This document shows, piece by piece, positions 33,637 to 42,943 of a stretch of DNA of 64,000 nucleotides (within the stretch, counting starts at the first letter, position 1; every line of letters begins with the position of its first letter). The stretch comes from Nitrobacter sp. NHB1. Its GTDB lineage: Bacteria; Pseudomonadota; Alphaproteobacteria; Rhizobiales; Xanthobacteraceae. The stretch spans positions 2,518,001 through 2,582,000 of the forward strand of contig NZ_JBAMDA010000001.1 in NCBI RefSeq assembly GCF_036964665.1, written 5' to 3'. The translations under genes and the position numbers were made by a program. The notes under the pieces are model-generated. The model did not search any database. It was given only the letters and a program-made list of their open reading frames with translations, and was not told where the DNA came from.

Positions 33637-35241
33637 CTAGTGCCCGCGCCGCCGTCGAATCACCACAACAAGCGCGATGGTCACTATGATTGCGGCGGGA
33701 ATATCCCCCGCGCGGGCGTAGGGCGTCGGCGCAATCGCGACGGGCAGGCGGGAATCCAGCACGCCTTCGACGCCGAGATCGAGCCGTGCAACAATACGCC
33801 CTACGGGATCGGTGACCACCGAAATACCGGTGTTCGCCGCGCGCACAAGGGGTAATCCTTCCTCGATCGCCCGCATCCGCGCTTGCTGAAGGTGTTGATG
33901 GGGCCCGGTGCTGATCCCGAACCAGCCGTCGTTGGTGAGGTTGACGATCCAGCCGGGCCGGCCGCCGCGGGATCCGATGTCGCCCGGAAAGATCGCCTCA
34001 TAGCAGATCAGCGGGAGCACGCTCGGCGCGTTCGGAAGTTCGATGGTCCGCCGTATCGTTCCCGGTATGAAACCGCCCTGGACCTTGGTGAGCTGAACGA
34101 AGCCGAGCTTTTCCATCAGGCCCTGGAACGGCAAAAATTCCCCGAACGGCACCAGGTGGAGTTTGTCGTAGGTTGAAAGGATCGTGCCGTCGTCGCCGAT
34201 GACATAGATCGAGTTGTAGGCTCGCGTGATCCTGACGCCCGGCGGCAGGTCGGGCGCGCGCACCGCGCCGGTAATCAGGATCGTGCCCTTCGGCAAGAGA
34301 TCGGCGATCTCGGCCATGGCGTCGGCTTCGCGGGTGAGAAAAAACGGGAACGCCGATTCCGGCCAGATCAGGATGGTGGCGCCGCTGACGCCGGTCGAAT
34401 GCGGTCCGGTGGCGCGGTCGGAGAGCGTCAGATATTTGTGCATCACCGCCGCCTTGGCGGAATAGTTGAAGCGTGCGTCCTGCGTCAGATCGGGCTGCAT
34501 GATGCGCAGTTTGACCTTGTCCACGAATGCCGTCGGATGACGCGACAGCCTGACCGCGCCGTAGACACCCATGGCAAGGAGCACACTGACGGCGGCGGCG
34601 GGGGCGATCCATAGTCTTCGGCTTCGGCTGCGTCCGTCGATCAGCACGGCAGGGCTTGCGAAGATCGCGACGCTGAGGAATGTCAGACCCCATAGTCCGA
34701 TCAGCGACGCGGTTTGCGCCAGCACCAGCGGTTCGGTCAGCGCATAGCCGAATGCATTCCACGGGAATCCGGTCAGGACATGTCCGCGCAGCCATTCGCC
34801 GACCGTGAGCGCCACGGCGAGCGCGAGAATGCGCGAGGCGTCTTTGGTCCAGATCAGGCGCGCCAGGGCGAAGCCGAGCGCCGTGAAGAGTGCGAGATAC
34901 GCCGGCAGGCCGATGACGGCGAACGGCATCAGCCATGCGAAGGTCTGCGCATCGACCAGAAAAGCGTTGCCGATCCAGTACAGCCCCGGAACGAAATAGC
35001 CGAAGCCGAACAGCCACCCCGCGAGCGCCGCGGCCGGCACGCCGCCGAGCCGCCCAGCGCCGGCGCCGTCGATCAGCCAGATCGCGATCGGAAAGGTGAC
35101 GAACAGCAACGGCCAGGCATTGAACGGTTCCATCGCAAGCGAAGACACCGCGCCGGCGAGAAGCGCAATGACGGCGCGCTTCCAGCCCCATGACAGCGTG
35201 ACGGCAAGGCCGGCGGTTCGGACGCTGCCTGCAATGCTCAC
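33637..35241 (-). CDS. lnt: Apolipoprotein N-acyltransferase Lnt
   Basis: Lnt adds the third acyl chain to the N-terminal Cys of lipoproteins in the inner membrane. At 534 residues, about seven membrane helices fill the N-terminal half. A nitrilase-like periplasmic domain carries the catalytic triad: Glu in IWPESAFPF, Lys in YDKLHLVPFGEFLPF and Cys in PLICYEAIFPGD. A last membrane helix (AAIIVTIALVVVIRRR) ends the protein. The start is GTG at 35241, overlapping the corC-type gene stop as GTGA. Confidence 0.97.
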   Translation of the reverse strand: MSIAGSVRTAGLAVTLSWGWKRAVIALLAGAVSSLAMEPFNAWPLLFVTFPIAIWLIDGAGAGRLGGVPAAALAGWLFGFGYFVPGLYWIGNAFLVDAQTFAWLMPFAVIGLPAYLALFTALGFALARLIWTKDASRILALAVALTVGEWLRGHVLTGFPWNAFGYALTEPLVLAQTASLIGLWGLTFLSVAIFASPAVLIDGRSRSRRLWIAPAAAVSVLLAMGVYGAVRLSRHPTAFVDKVKLRIMQPDLTQDARFNYSAKAAVMHKYLTLSDRATGPHSTGVSGATILIWPESAFPFFLTREADAMAEIADLLPKGTILITGAVRAPDLPPGVRITRAYNSIYVIGDDGTILSTYDKLHLVPFGEFLPFQGLMEKLGFVQLTKVQGGFIPGTIRRTIELPNAPSVLPLICYEAIFPGDIGSRGGRPGWIVNLTNDGWFGISTGPHQHLQQARMRAIEEGLPLVRAANTGISVVTDPVGRIVARLDLGVEGVLDSRLPVAIAPTPYARAGDIPAAIIVTIALVVVIRRRRGH

Positions 35242-36362
35242 GGGGTTTCGCCTCCATCGTCCGGCGATTGCCGAGAGGCCGGCTCGCCTTGCGGTTGCGA
35301 GGGCGCATCCGGCGCGGCCTCGCGCCGCCGCCCGTCGCGCGGACGGACGATGGGCCGCTCCTTGCGCAGCCCGATCCGCAGCCGCTTGACGCGGCGCGGG
35401 TCGGCATCGAGCACTTCGATCTCGAACGGGCCCGGCCCTGAAATGACCTCGCCCCGCACCGGCAGGCGGCCGACATGGGTGACGAGAAAGCCGCCGAGCG
35501 TGTCGACGTCCTCGCCCGCTTCACCGATCACGAACTCGTCGCCGATCATGGCGCGGACGTCCTCGAGGCTGGCGCGCGCATCGGCGATGAAGGAATTGTC
35601 GGCCTGGCGCACGATGGAGGGCGGCTCGTCGCCGTCGTGCTCGTCGTCGATTTCGCCGACGATCTGCTCGACGATGTCCTCGAGCGACACCAACCCGTCG
35701 GTGCCGCCATATTCATCGACCACGAGCGCCAGATGGATGCGCGTTGCCTGCATCTGCGCCAGCAGGTCGATCGCCGGCATCGACGGCGGCACGTAGAGCA
35801 GCTTGCGGGTGATGTTGGCTTCGCTCAGCGGCAGTGCCAGATCGATGGCGCGCAGGTCGAGGCCGGCCGGCGGCGCCTTTTTGCGCTTCGCCTTGGACGG
35901 CATCGCGGTGCGCGCCCTTGCAGCCATGAACGCGAGCAGGTCGCGGATATGAACGATGCCTTCGGGGTCGTCGAGGTTTTCGTGGTAGACGACGAGACGG
36001 GAATGCGCCGCGCTCTCGAACAGGTTGATCAGCTCGCCGAGCGGGACGTCGCGCTTGACCGCGACGATATCGGCGCGGTGGACCATGACGTCGGCGATGC
36101 GTCGTTCGTGCAGGTTGAGGATATTGCGCAGCATGGTGCGCTCGATGGCCGAGAAGCTGGTCTCGTCCGGCGTCGAGGCGTCGAGCACCACCTGAAGATC
36201 GGCGCGAACCGATCCCGCTTTCCACCCGAACAGCGAGCGGATCGCCCGCATCAGCCAGCGCTCGGAGGCCGGGCGCAACACCTCGCCGTTGTGGACCGGC
36301 ACCGGCAGGTTGCGGTTGTCCTGCGGCGGTCTGGTGTCGCTGGGTTCTTCCTCCGGAGCCAC
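35238..36362 (-). CDS. CorC/TlyC-type CBS-domain protein
   Basis: 374 residues with two CBS domains (about 90-210, from MVHRADIVAVKRDVPLGELI and the second with LALVVDEYGGTDGLVSLEDI) and a C-terminal CorC/HlyC transporter-associated domain (DTLGGFLVTHVGRLPVRGEV). No membrane segment is seen, so it resembles the soluble E. coli CorC/YbeX. It starts at a GTG immediately after the ybeY stop. The ybeY-corC-lnt order is the same as in E. coli, where CorC has been tied to magnesium/cobalt efflux and ribosome function. Confidence 0.9.
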   Translation of the reverse strand: MAPEEEPSDTRPPQDNRNLPVPVHNGEVLRPASERWLMRAIRSLFGWKAGSVRADLQVVLDASTPDETSFSAIERTMLRNILNLHERRIADVMVHRADIVAVKRDVPLGELINLFESAAHSRLVVYHENLDDPEGIVHIRDLLAFMAARARTAMPSKAKRKKAPPAGLDLRAIDLALPLSEANITRKLLYVPPSMPAIDLLAQMQATRIHLALVVDEYGGTDGLVSLEDIVEQIVGEIDDEHDGDEPPSIVRQADNSFIADARASLEDVRAMIGDEFVIGEAGEDVDTLGGFLVTHVGRLPVRGEVISGPGPFEIEVLDADPRRVKRLRIGLRKERPIVRPRDGRRREAAPDAPSQPQGEPASRQSPDDGGETP

Positions 36363-36944
36363 TCAGGCCATCCGTTCTTGCGGCGCATAGGGGTCGGGGA
36401 TGCCGAGCCGCGCCAGAATTTTGCGCTCGAGGTTTTCCATTTCCCCGGCCTCTCGATCGGTTTCGTGGTCGTAACCGATCAGATGCAAAAACCCGTGAAT
36501 CACCAGATGGCTCAGGTGGTGAGCGAACGGTTTGTGCTCGTCGCAGGCCTCGCGGCGCACGGTTTCAAAGGCGATCGCGATATCGCCGAGCATACGCGGC
36601 GCATCGTCGGGCGACGGTGTGCCGGTCGGCTGCAACGCCGGGAACGACAGCACATTGGTCGGCTTGTCGATGCCGCGCCAGTTGGCGTTGAGCGTGCGGA
36701 TGCCGGCGTCGTCGGTCAGCATGATCGCGAGTTCGGCGTCGCCGGTGTCGGTATCGACCATCCCGGCGGCGGTCTCGACGGCGCGAAGAATGATCGCCTC
36801 GGCGTCCGCCTCCGCCCGCCAGCAGTCGGCGACGATGAGAATTTCGGTTGCAGGCAAAGCAGGGCTGACCATCGTTCCGGAATTTCTTTCACCGGCAGCA
36901 CCGCGTCGCGCAGGCCGGCCGTTTTCAACACTCATGTCCGGCAT
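36363..36944 (-). CDS. ybeY: YbeY, rRNA maturation endoribonuclease
   Basis: YbeY is a zinc-dependent RNase needed for 16S 3'-end maturation and 70S quality control. The metal site is in HLVIHGFLHLIGYDH, with the three histidines in the family spacing. LNANWRGIDKPTNVLSFP precedes it. The core starts near residue 35; the ATG at 36944 gives 193 residues and overlaps the phoH-like gene stop, while an internal Met at 36872 would also contain the whole domain. It abuts the CorC-type gene. Confidence 0.95.
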   Translation of the reverse strand: MPDMSVENGRPARRGAAGERNSGTMVSPALPATEILIVADCWRAEADAEAIILRAVETAAGMVDTDTGDAELAIMLTDDAGIRTLNANWRGIDKPTNVLSFPALQPTGTPSPDDAPRMLGDIAIAFETVRREACDEHKPFAHHLSHLVIHGFLHLIGYDHETDREAGEMENLERKILARLGIPDPYAPQERMA

Positions 36945-37939
36945 CAAGGCTTGCCGGCTGCCGGCCGTTGCGACAACCCTTCATAGGCGGCGACAATCCG
37001 CCCCACCAGTTCATGACGGATCACGTCGCCGGCCGTGAATTTCACCTGAGCCACGCCCTCGATGCCGTCGAGCAGCCGCGTCGCTTCCGCCAGTCCCGAC
37101 GTCTGGCCGTTCGGCAGATCGACCTGCGAGGGGTCGCCGGTGACGATCATGCGGCTGTTCTCGCCCAGTCGCGTCAGGAACATCTTCATCTGCATCGCGG
37201 TGGTGTTCTGCGCCTCGTCGAGGATGATCGCGGCGTTGGTCAGGGTGCGGCCGCGCATGAAGGCGAGCGGCGCGATCTCGATTTCGCCGCTTTGCAGCGC
37301 GCGTTCGACGATGCGGGAATCCATCAGGTCATACAGCGCGTCGTAGATCGGCCGCAGGTAGGGGTCGACCTTTTCGCGCAGATCCCCCGGCAGGAAGCCG
37401 AGCCGCTCGCCGGCCTCGACCGCGGGCCGCGTCAGGATGATGCGATCGACTTCCTTGCGCTCGAACAGTTGCGCGGCCTGCGCCACCGCGAGCCAGGTCT
37501 TGCCGGTGCCGGCGGGGCCGATGCCGAAGACCAGTTCATGACGTTTCAGGGCGCGGATATAGAGATCCTGCGCGGCGGTGCGCGCCCGCACCGGACGCTT
37601 GCGCAGGTTGATGGCCTCAAACGTCGAGCGCGGCGCCTTGGCGTCGTATTCGAACAGCGAGCCTTGTGCGATCACGGCGCGAATCGCGCCCTCGACCTCG
37701 CCCTGCGAGAGATCATGGCCCTGCGCCGCCTGGGTATAGAGCGTTTCCAGCACGCGCCGTCCCGCGTCGCAGCCGTCGCGCGATCCGGCGATGGTGATGT
37801 GGTTGCCGCGCGAATCGACGACCACTCCGAGCCGCCGTTCGAGCTGCGCGAGATTCTGTCCGTAAGGGCCGACCAGCGCCGACACCGCGCGATTGTCGTC
37901 GAAATCGATGACGACTTGCGTTTCGGGCGGGGCTTGCAT
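36944..37939 (-). CDS. PhoH-family ATPase
   Basis: A PhoH-like P-loop NTPase encoded next to ybeY, as in many bacteria. The N-terminal part is KH-like ([18 protein letters not shown]). Walker A is [17 protein letters not shown], with [20 protein letters not shown] and a Walker B region [10 protein letters not shown]. It is about 331 residues from the ATG at 37939, where GGAAA lies about 8 bp upstream. A GTG at 38044 would overlap miaB by 47 bp and add low-complexity residues. Its role is probably RNA metabolism; the biochemical activity is not established. Confidence 0.92.
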   Translation of the reverse strand: MQAPPETQVVIDFDDNRAVSALVGPYGQNLAQLERRLGVVVDSRGNHITIAGSRDGCDAGRRVLETLYTQAAQGHDLSQGEVEGAIRAVIAQGSLFEYDAKAPRSTFEAINLRKRPVRARTAAQDLYIRALKRHELVFGIGPAGTGKTWLAVAQAAQLFERKEVDRIILTRPAVEAGERLGFLPGDLREKVDPYLRPIYDALYDLMDSRIVERALQSGEIEIAPLAFMRGRTLTNAAIILDEAQNTTAMQMKMFLTRLGENSRMIVTGDPSQVDLPNGQTSGLAEATRLLDGIEGVAQVKFTAGDVIRHELVGRIVAAYEGLSQRPAAGKP

Positions 37940-37997
37940 GTCGAGTTTCCGGCTGGGGACAAGCGAGGGCGAATCCGATGCGCTCTTGGGCAAGGGT

Positions 37998-39419
37998 TCA
38001 GACTCCCGTGATCGCCTGAGACGACGCGTGCACCGGCGGAGCACCGTCGGCGGACGCGCGGGATGGCGGCGCGGAGGCCAGCGTTCCGAGCAGGCTGTAA
38101 CGTTCGAGGCTCGCGACCGTCACGGGCAGGATCTGTCCTATAATGTCCGCTGACGCCACGACATGCGCGGGTTGCAGATAAGCGGTGCGGCCGACGATCT
38201 GGCCGGGATTGCGCGCGGCGCGTTCGAACAGCACATCGACCGTCGTGCCAATCGCAGCCCTGTTGAAGGCGGATTGCTGGCTGTCGATCAGGCTCTGAAG
38301 CCGCACCAGTCGCTCGTCCATGTCGGCCGTTGACACCGTCTCCTTCATCTCCGCCGCCGGCGTGCCTGGCCGCGGCGAGTACTTGAACGAATAGGCGCCA
38401 GCGTATCCGATTTGCGTGACGAGCGCGAGGGTCGCGGCAAAATCTTCCTCGGTTTCGCCCGGAAAGCCGACGATGAAGTCCGACGAGAACGCAATATCCT
38501 GCCGGACTTGGCGAAACCGGTCGATGACGCGACGGTAGTCATCAGCGGTATGCCTGCGGTTCATGGCGGCGAGGATGCGGTCGGAGCCGGACTGCACCGG
38601 CAGGTGCACGAACGGCATCAGCGCGTCGAGATCGCGGTGCGCTGATATCAGCGAGTCCTCGACGTCGCGCGGATGGCTGGTCGAGTAGCGCAGCCGGACG
38701 ATCCCCGGAATGTCGGCGAGGCGATGCAGCAGCTTGCCGAACGGCCAGGGCCGTCCGTCCGGGCCGTCGCCGTGATAGGCGTTGACGTTCTGCCCGATCA
38801 GGGTGATCTCGCGCACGCCGTTGTCGGCGAGGCGCTGCACGTCCTCGACGATCTTCGCGACCGGACGCGACACCTCGGCGCCGCGCGTGTAGGGCACGAC
38901 GCAGAAGGTGCAGAACTTGTCACAACCTTCCTGCACCGTCACGAACGCGGAGATACCGCGAGCGCGGATCGCCTGCCGCGACGGCTGCGGCAGAAAGCCG
39001 AACTTGTCCTCGACCGGAAACTCGGTCTCGAGCGCACGGCCATCGGCCTTCGCGCGCGCTAGCAGCTGCGGCAGATGATGATAGCTCTGCGGACCGACCA
39101 CCACATCGACCACGGGCGCGCGGCGAATGATCTCACTGCCCTCGGCCTGCGCGACGCAGCCGGCGACGACAACGCTCATCCCGCGGCCGTCGCGTGCCGC
39201 CCGGTCCTTGGCGGCGCGCAGCCTGCCGAGTTCGGAATAGACCTTCTCGGATGCCTTCTCGCGGATGTGGCAGGTGTTGAGGATGACGAGATCCGCCTCC
39301 TCGGCGCTGCCGGTCTCGACGAAACCTTCCGCCGCCAGCGTATCCGCCATGCGCTGGGCGTCGTAGACGTTCATCTGGCAACCGTAGGACTTGATGTGCA
39401 GCTTGCGCGGCGGCGTCAT
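37998..39419 (-). CDS. miaB: MiaB, tRNA-2-methylthio-N6-dimethylallyladenosine synthase
   Basis: MiaB is a radical-SAM enzyme that methylthiolates i6A37. The N-terminal UPF0004 domain has [14 protein letters not shown] with the first cluster Cys and [13 protein letters not shown]. The radical-SAM triad is [17 protein letters not shown]-terminal TRAM domain ends at [10 protein letters not shown]. At 473 residues it is the family norm. It lies between the Fur-family gene and the phoH-like gene on the same strand. Confidence 0.97.
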   Translation of the reverse strand: MTPPRKLHIKSYGCQMNVYDAQRMADTLAAEGFVETGSAEEADLVILNTCHIREKASEKVYSELGRLRAAKDRAARDGRGMSVVVAGCVAQAEGSEIIRRAPVVDVVVGPQSYHHLPQLLARAKADGRALETEFPVEDKFGFLPQPSRQAIRARGISAFVTVQEGCDKFCTFCVVPYTRGAEVSRPVAKIVEDVQRLADNGVREITLIGQNVNAYHGDGPDGRPWPFGKLLHRLADIPGIVRLRYSTSHPRDVEDSLISAHRDLDALMPFVHLPVQSGSDRILAAMNRRHTADDYRRVIDRFRQVRQDIAFSSDFIVGFPGETEEDFAATLALVTQIGYAGAYSFKYSPRPGTPAAEMKETVSTADMDERLVRLQSLIDSQQSAFNRAAIGTTVDVLFERAARNPGQIVGRTAYLQPAHVVASADIIGQILPVTVASLERYSLLGTLASAPPSRASADGAPPVHASSQAITGV

Positions 39420-39568
39420 GGAACCTGGCTCGGTGGACGTGATGCGCCATCGGCGCTCAGTTCACTTATAGACGAGGACGCGGAAAATCCAGCATCCGGC
39501 CGGCCGTCCCGGCGCGGACACAGCCTCCGGTCCGGGGTCGCCCGCCTTTGCGGCATGTCGATCGGCGC

Positions 39569-40018
39569 TCAGGACTTGTCGTCGTCCATCGGGACGCAAT
39601 AGAGTTCGAGCCGGTGATCGACCAGCCTGTAGCCGAGTTTGCGGGCTATTTCGGTTTGCAGTTTCTCGATTTCATCCGAGGTGAATTCGATCACCTTGCC
39701 GTCACGCAGGTTGATGAGATGATCGTGGTGACTGTCGCGCATCTGCTCGTAGCGCGCGCGGCCTTCGCGAAAGTCGTGCCGCTCGATGATGCCGGCGTCC
39801 TCGAACAGCTTGACCGTGCGATAGACCGTCGAGATCGAGATCTTGTCGTCCACCGCGACGCAGCGGCGATAGAGTTCCTCGACGTCCGGATGATCGGAGG
39901 CTTCCGCCAGCACCCGCGCGATAACCCGGCGCTGTTCGGTCATGCGCATTCCGGTGGCGGCGCAACGCGCCTCGATCGTGGTGGGTGTCTGCGCAGACGT
40001 CGGTTTCAGGGCCGTCAT
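39569..40018 (-). CDS. Fur-family metalloregulator (Fur/Mur)
   Basis: 149 residues from the ATG at 40018 (GGA upstream); the frame is open further up but lacks homology. The winged helix contains MRMTEQRRVIARVLAEA and SISTVYRTVKLFEDAGIIERH. The metal-binding region has DSHHDHLINLRDGKVIEF. In alphaproteobacteria such Fur-like proteins often respond to manganese (Mur) while Irr handles iron, and irr is also in this window. Which metal it senses cannot be read here. It is located between miaB and rimI, a conserved neighbourhood. Confidence 0.92.
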   Translation of the reverse strand: MTALKPTSAQTPTTIEARCAATGMRMTEQRRVIARVLAEASDHPDVEELYRRCVAVDDKISISTVYRTVKLFEDAGIIERHDFREGRARYEQMRDSHHDHLINLRDGKVIEFTSDEIEKLQTEIARKLGYRLVDHRLELYCVPMDDDKS

Positions 40019-40171
40019 GACGTGTCCGGTTCCGATGGCGCATGATCCGCCGGTGTAGGTCGCCCGGCGTGAAGATAATGCGCACGAATGATAGTCGGGA
40101 GTGCGACCGGACGCAAAACCGATTCCACCTTGCCGATCGTCTTCCGGGTTCCTTTTGCCACCGCGCACAGA

Positions 40172-40654
40172 TTACGACAAGTCGCGGCGCATCACCAATG
40201 CATTCAGTTCCTGGCCGCCGGCCTCGCGGTAATAGCGTTCGCGACGTCCGGTGACGGCAAAGCCGGCGCGTTCATAGAGGCGCCGCGCCGGCTGATTATT
40301 TTCCTCGACTTCGAGAAACACGGTGCGTACGCCGCGCCCGGCGAGGTAGCCGAGGTGCGTGAACAGCAGATCGCGCGAGAATCGCTGACCGCGGTGGCCG
40401 GCGTCGATTGCGATCGAAAGGATTTCGGCCTCATCCGCCCCGATGCGCGACACGGCGAAGCCGATCACGGTCGATCGCAGCCGCAGACGCTGAACCAGCG
40501 TGTTGCGCTCCGCGATCATGGTCTCGAATTCGCTTTCGCCCCATCCACGGTGAAACGATGCACCGTGAATCGCCGCAAGGCGTTCGGCGTCGTGCGGGCT
40601 GGCTGCCTCGACCACGGGCGTTGCGCGCTCTTTGCCTGAGAACCAGGTCATCAT
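40172..40654 (-). CDS. rimI: RimI, ribosomal-protein-S18-alanine N-acetyltransferase
   Basis: A GNAT-fold acetyltransferase of 160 residues, encoded next to tsaB as in many genomes. The acetyl-CoA loop is in GHRGQRFSRDLL, with LEVEENNQPARRLYERAGF following. The ATG at 40654 overlaps the tsaB stop by 4 bp, settling the start. N-terminal acetylation of S18 is the family role; other protein substrates are possible. Confidence 0.93.
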   Translation of the reverse strand: MMTWFSGKERATPVVEAASPHDAERLAAIHGASFHRGWGESEFETMIAERNTLVQRLRLRSTVIGFAVSRIGADEAEILSIAIDAGHRGQRFSRDLLFTHLGYLAGRGVRTVFLEVEENNQPARRLYERAGFAVTGRRERYYREAGGQELNALVMRRDLS

Positions 40655-41349
40655 GATGCGGCCGGCTTCGCTGTTTTGTGCAGGAGATTGCCAGCCGGCT
40701 TGGCGTCGGGCGCGCGCAGGTAGTACGGACGCGGCGGCGCGGCATCCGGACTGACCGCGGCTCCGAGCCATGCCACCCAGGCGATATCGGGCGCTGCTTG
40801 CGGATGGACCGCAACCGGCGGCGGGGCGTGTGCGGGCCAGCGGTCGGCGAGAAGCTTCGCGGCATTGCCGACCAGATGCGGCGCGCCGAAACGCGATGCG
40901 GCGAGTGCCTCCTCGACCGGCGCGACCTGCGGCCGGACCAGCATGGAGCCGTTGCCGCTCACCGCCTGGAAATAAACGTGGTCGTGACGGGCATCGATCG
41001 CGGAGATCACCGGCGGCTCGCGGTTCTCGCCGATCAACGGCGCGGCATAGGCCGTGAGGGTCGTCACGCCGACCGCCGGTTTGTCGGCGGCAAGCGCGAT
41101 GCCGCGCGCGGCCGACAGTCCGACGCGCAGGCCGGTGAAGCTGCCGGGGCCGGTGGTCGCGGCGATGCGGTCCAGCGCCGCGAAGGCGATACCGGCGGAT
41201 TCGATGACACGGGCAATCAGCGGCATCAGCGCTTCGGCGTGCCCGCGCTTCATCGGCAGCGATTCATAGGCGATAAGCCGGCCGGCTTTGGTGTCCAGCA
41301 CGCCGGCGGCGCAGGCATCGAGTGCAGTGTCGATCGCGAGAACAAGCAT
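40651..41349 (-). CDS. tsaB: TsaB, t6A37 synthesis subunit
   Basis: TsaB is the catalytically inactive ASKHA partner that holds TsaD and TsaE in the tRNA t6A37 complex. The N-terminus is LVLAIDTALDACAAGVLD, and TGPGSFTGLRVGLSAARGIA is the family signature. The length is 232 residues. Its partner TsaE is encoded at the other end of the window as a fusion. It heads the tsaB-rimI pair. Confidence 0.95.
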   Translation of the reverse strand: MLVLAIDTALDACAAGVLDTKAGRLIAYESLPMKRGHAEALMPLIARVIESAGIAFAALDRIAATTGPGSFTGLRVGLSAARGIALAADKPAVGVTTLTAYAAPLIGENREPPVISAIDARHDHVYFQAVSGNGSMLVRPQVAPVEEALAASRFGAPHLVGNAAKLLADRWPAHAPPPVAVHPQAAPDIAWVAWLGAAVSPDAAPPRPYYLRAPDAKPAGNLLHKTAKPAAS

Positions 41350-41656
41350 CGGAAGCTAGTTTAGCACCGTTCCCGGCGGATTACCTCCGGTTCCGGAAGC
41401 CGAAGCCGGGTTTTGGACACCAGATTGCCACGGTCCCGGCCATTTTCCAGCGCGCCCGAGTTCCGCCTCACACTTAATCCGCATTTAACTAAAACTCGCC
41501 TTAATGGCTCCGCAAGTCTGCGACAGGTTCGCCGGAACTTTGGGGTCAGCGAATCCAGCAATGCGCAGTCTTGCTATCCGCACATGCCGGCGGCATGCAG
41601 CCCTTCGGGCGCCGTCTGCAACGATCGGACGTTGAGTGACTCTGGACGTGGGGCGA
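41350..41656. other. tsaB / DUF2778 divergent region
   Basis: 307 bp without a gene. It holds the promoters of the divergent genes and a perfect CtrA-type box at 41474-41489. A GTG at 41636 could extend the downstream protein by seven residues. Confidence 0.6.
41474..41489. promoter_or_regulatory. Candidate CtrA-binding box
   Basis: TTAA-TCCGCAT-TTAAC matches the full CtrA consensus TTAA-N7-TTAAC exactly. It lies 168 bp upstream of the envelope protein start at 41657 and about 125 bp upstream of tsaB on the other strand. Another TTAA is at 41501. CtrA is the cell-cycle master regulator that DivL, also in this window, controls. Binding is inference. Confidence 0.55.
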
Positions 41657-42787
41657 ATGACGGACGTTACGGGCACGCGTTATTATGATGGGGGGGCTTA
41701 TTCCGCCGGCTCGCCCCGCAAGGCCGTTCCTCAAAATATACTTGGCGCCGCCGCGCTCGGTTGCATTGCGCTGGCCTGCGCCTGGACGCTCTACGCCAAC
41801 GTTTCCGGCGGAAGTTCGGAACTGGTCACGGCATCGCTGCCGCCGGCCGCATTCATCAGCTCAGTGGAACCGGCCGATCGCATCGCGGCCGCCTACGAGG
41901 CGTTGCGCCAGATGCCCGCGCCGCAAGCCGTACAGGCGACGCGTGAAGCCCGCGCGACGGTGAACGCCCGCACCGACGATCCGGCCGCGCGGGCCCGCAC
42001 GGCATTGCTCTACGGTCCGCGCTTCCTCGGCCCGCAGCCGGGAACCTTCCGGCCGCTGGCGGAGCCGGCTCAGGCTGCGCAAGAGATTGCCTCGCTTCCC
42101 GCGCAGGCTGGACCGGAGACCCTGCCGCTTCCACAGCCGCATCAGGTCGCGGCGGTCGTGCCGACGCCGGCGCCGCGTCCGGCCGAACTGCGTCAGTTGC
42201 AGGCGGCCGGTCCATCCCGCCGCGAGGTCGCGCAGGCCAATGCACCTGCCGCGCTGGAGCCGGAGCCAGAGCCGAAGAAGCCGTCCATCTTCGAGAGGCT
42301 GTTCGGCAAATCCGCGTCCGATGGGCTGCAACTCGCGTTCGCTGCGCCCGACGGCGGGGTGACGAGCGACGGCGAGAGTCTGACGCTTGGCCGCATCCCG
42401 CAATACGACCAGTTCACCGCCGTCTACGATATTTCCGCGCGCACGGTCTATCTGCCGGACGGCACCAAGCTCGAGGCGCATTCGGGGCTCGGCAAAATGA
42501 TGGACGATCCGCGCTATGCCGACAGAAAAATGCGCGGCGTGACGCCACCGCACACCTACGAACTGTCGCTGCGCGAACGCCCTTTCCACGGCGTGGAAGC
42601 GATCCGGCTGAAACCGGTCGGCGGCGAAGACAAGATATACGGGCGCACCGGTTTGCTCGCGCACACCTACATGCTCGGGCCGAACGGCGCCTCCAACGGC
42701 TGCGTGTCGTTCAAGAATTACACCGCTTTCCTTCGCGCATACAAGAGCGGCCGGGTCAGGCGGATGGTTGTCGTCGCAAAGCTCTGA
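41657..42787 (+). CDS. Membrane-anchored DUF2778-type envelope protein with an L,D-transpeptidase-like motif
   Basis: 376 residues from the ATG at 41657. One membrane helix near residues 30-50 (LGAAALGCIALACAWTLYA) is followed by a long Pro/Ala-rich periplasmic linker and a C-terminal domain. That domain contains YDISARTVYLPDGTKLEAHS and the end motif LLAHTYMLGPNGASNGCVSF, where His and Ser-x-Gly-Cys recall the YkuD L,D-transpeptidase active site. Cell-wall cross-linking or remodelling is plausible but not proven. A CtrA box is upstream. Confidence 0.8.
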   Translation: MTDVTGTRYYDGGAYSAGSPRKAVPQNILGAAALGCIALACAWTLYANVSGGSSELVTASLPPAAFISSVEPADRIAAAYEALRQMPAPQAVQATREARATVNARTDDPAARARTALLYGPRFLGPQPGTFRPLAEPAQAAQEIASLPAQAGPETLPLPQPHQVAAVVPTPAPRPAELRQLQAAGPSRREVAQANAPAALEPEPEPKKPSIFERLFGKSASDGLQLAFAAPDGGVTSDGESLTLGRIPQYDQFTAVYDISARTVYLPDGTKLEAHSGLGKMMDDPRYADRKMRGVTPPHTYELSLRERPFHGVEAIRLKPVGGEDKIYGRTGLLAHTYMLGPNGASNGCVSFKNYTAFLRAYKSGRVRRMVVVAKL

Positions 42788-42791
42788 ACTA

Positions 42792-42917
42792 TAGCGTTTT
42801 CGAGCGAAGCATGTCCTCGGGCTTGACCCGAGAATGGGTACCGGTTCGCGTGAAGAAAACGCGTCAAATGAAAATCATGGAGCCCGCTTCTGAGTCCATC
42901 AGAAGCGGAAAGGCTCC
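42792..42917 (+). repeat. Dispersed repeat family F, copy 1
   Basis: Starts AGCGTTTTCGAGCGAAG and runs through CTCGGGCTTGACC, ACCGGTTCGCGTGAAG, AAAACGCGTCAAAT and CATCAGAAGCGG to AAAGGCTCC. An inverted copy lies at 61883-62015. CGTTTTC/GAAAACG and GGAGCC/GGCTCC pair within the unit. It is intergenic, between the DUF2778 and nfu-type genes. Confidence 0.8.
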
Positions 42918-42943
42918 AAAGTCCGCCGCAGGAAGCCGCGCCG

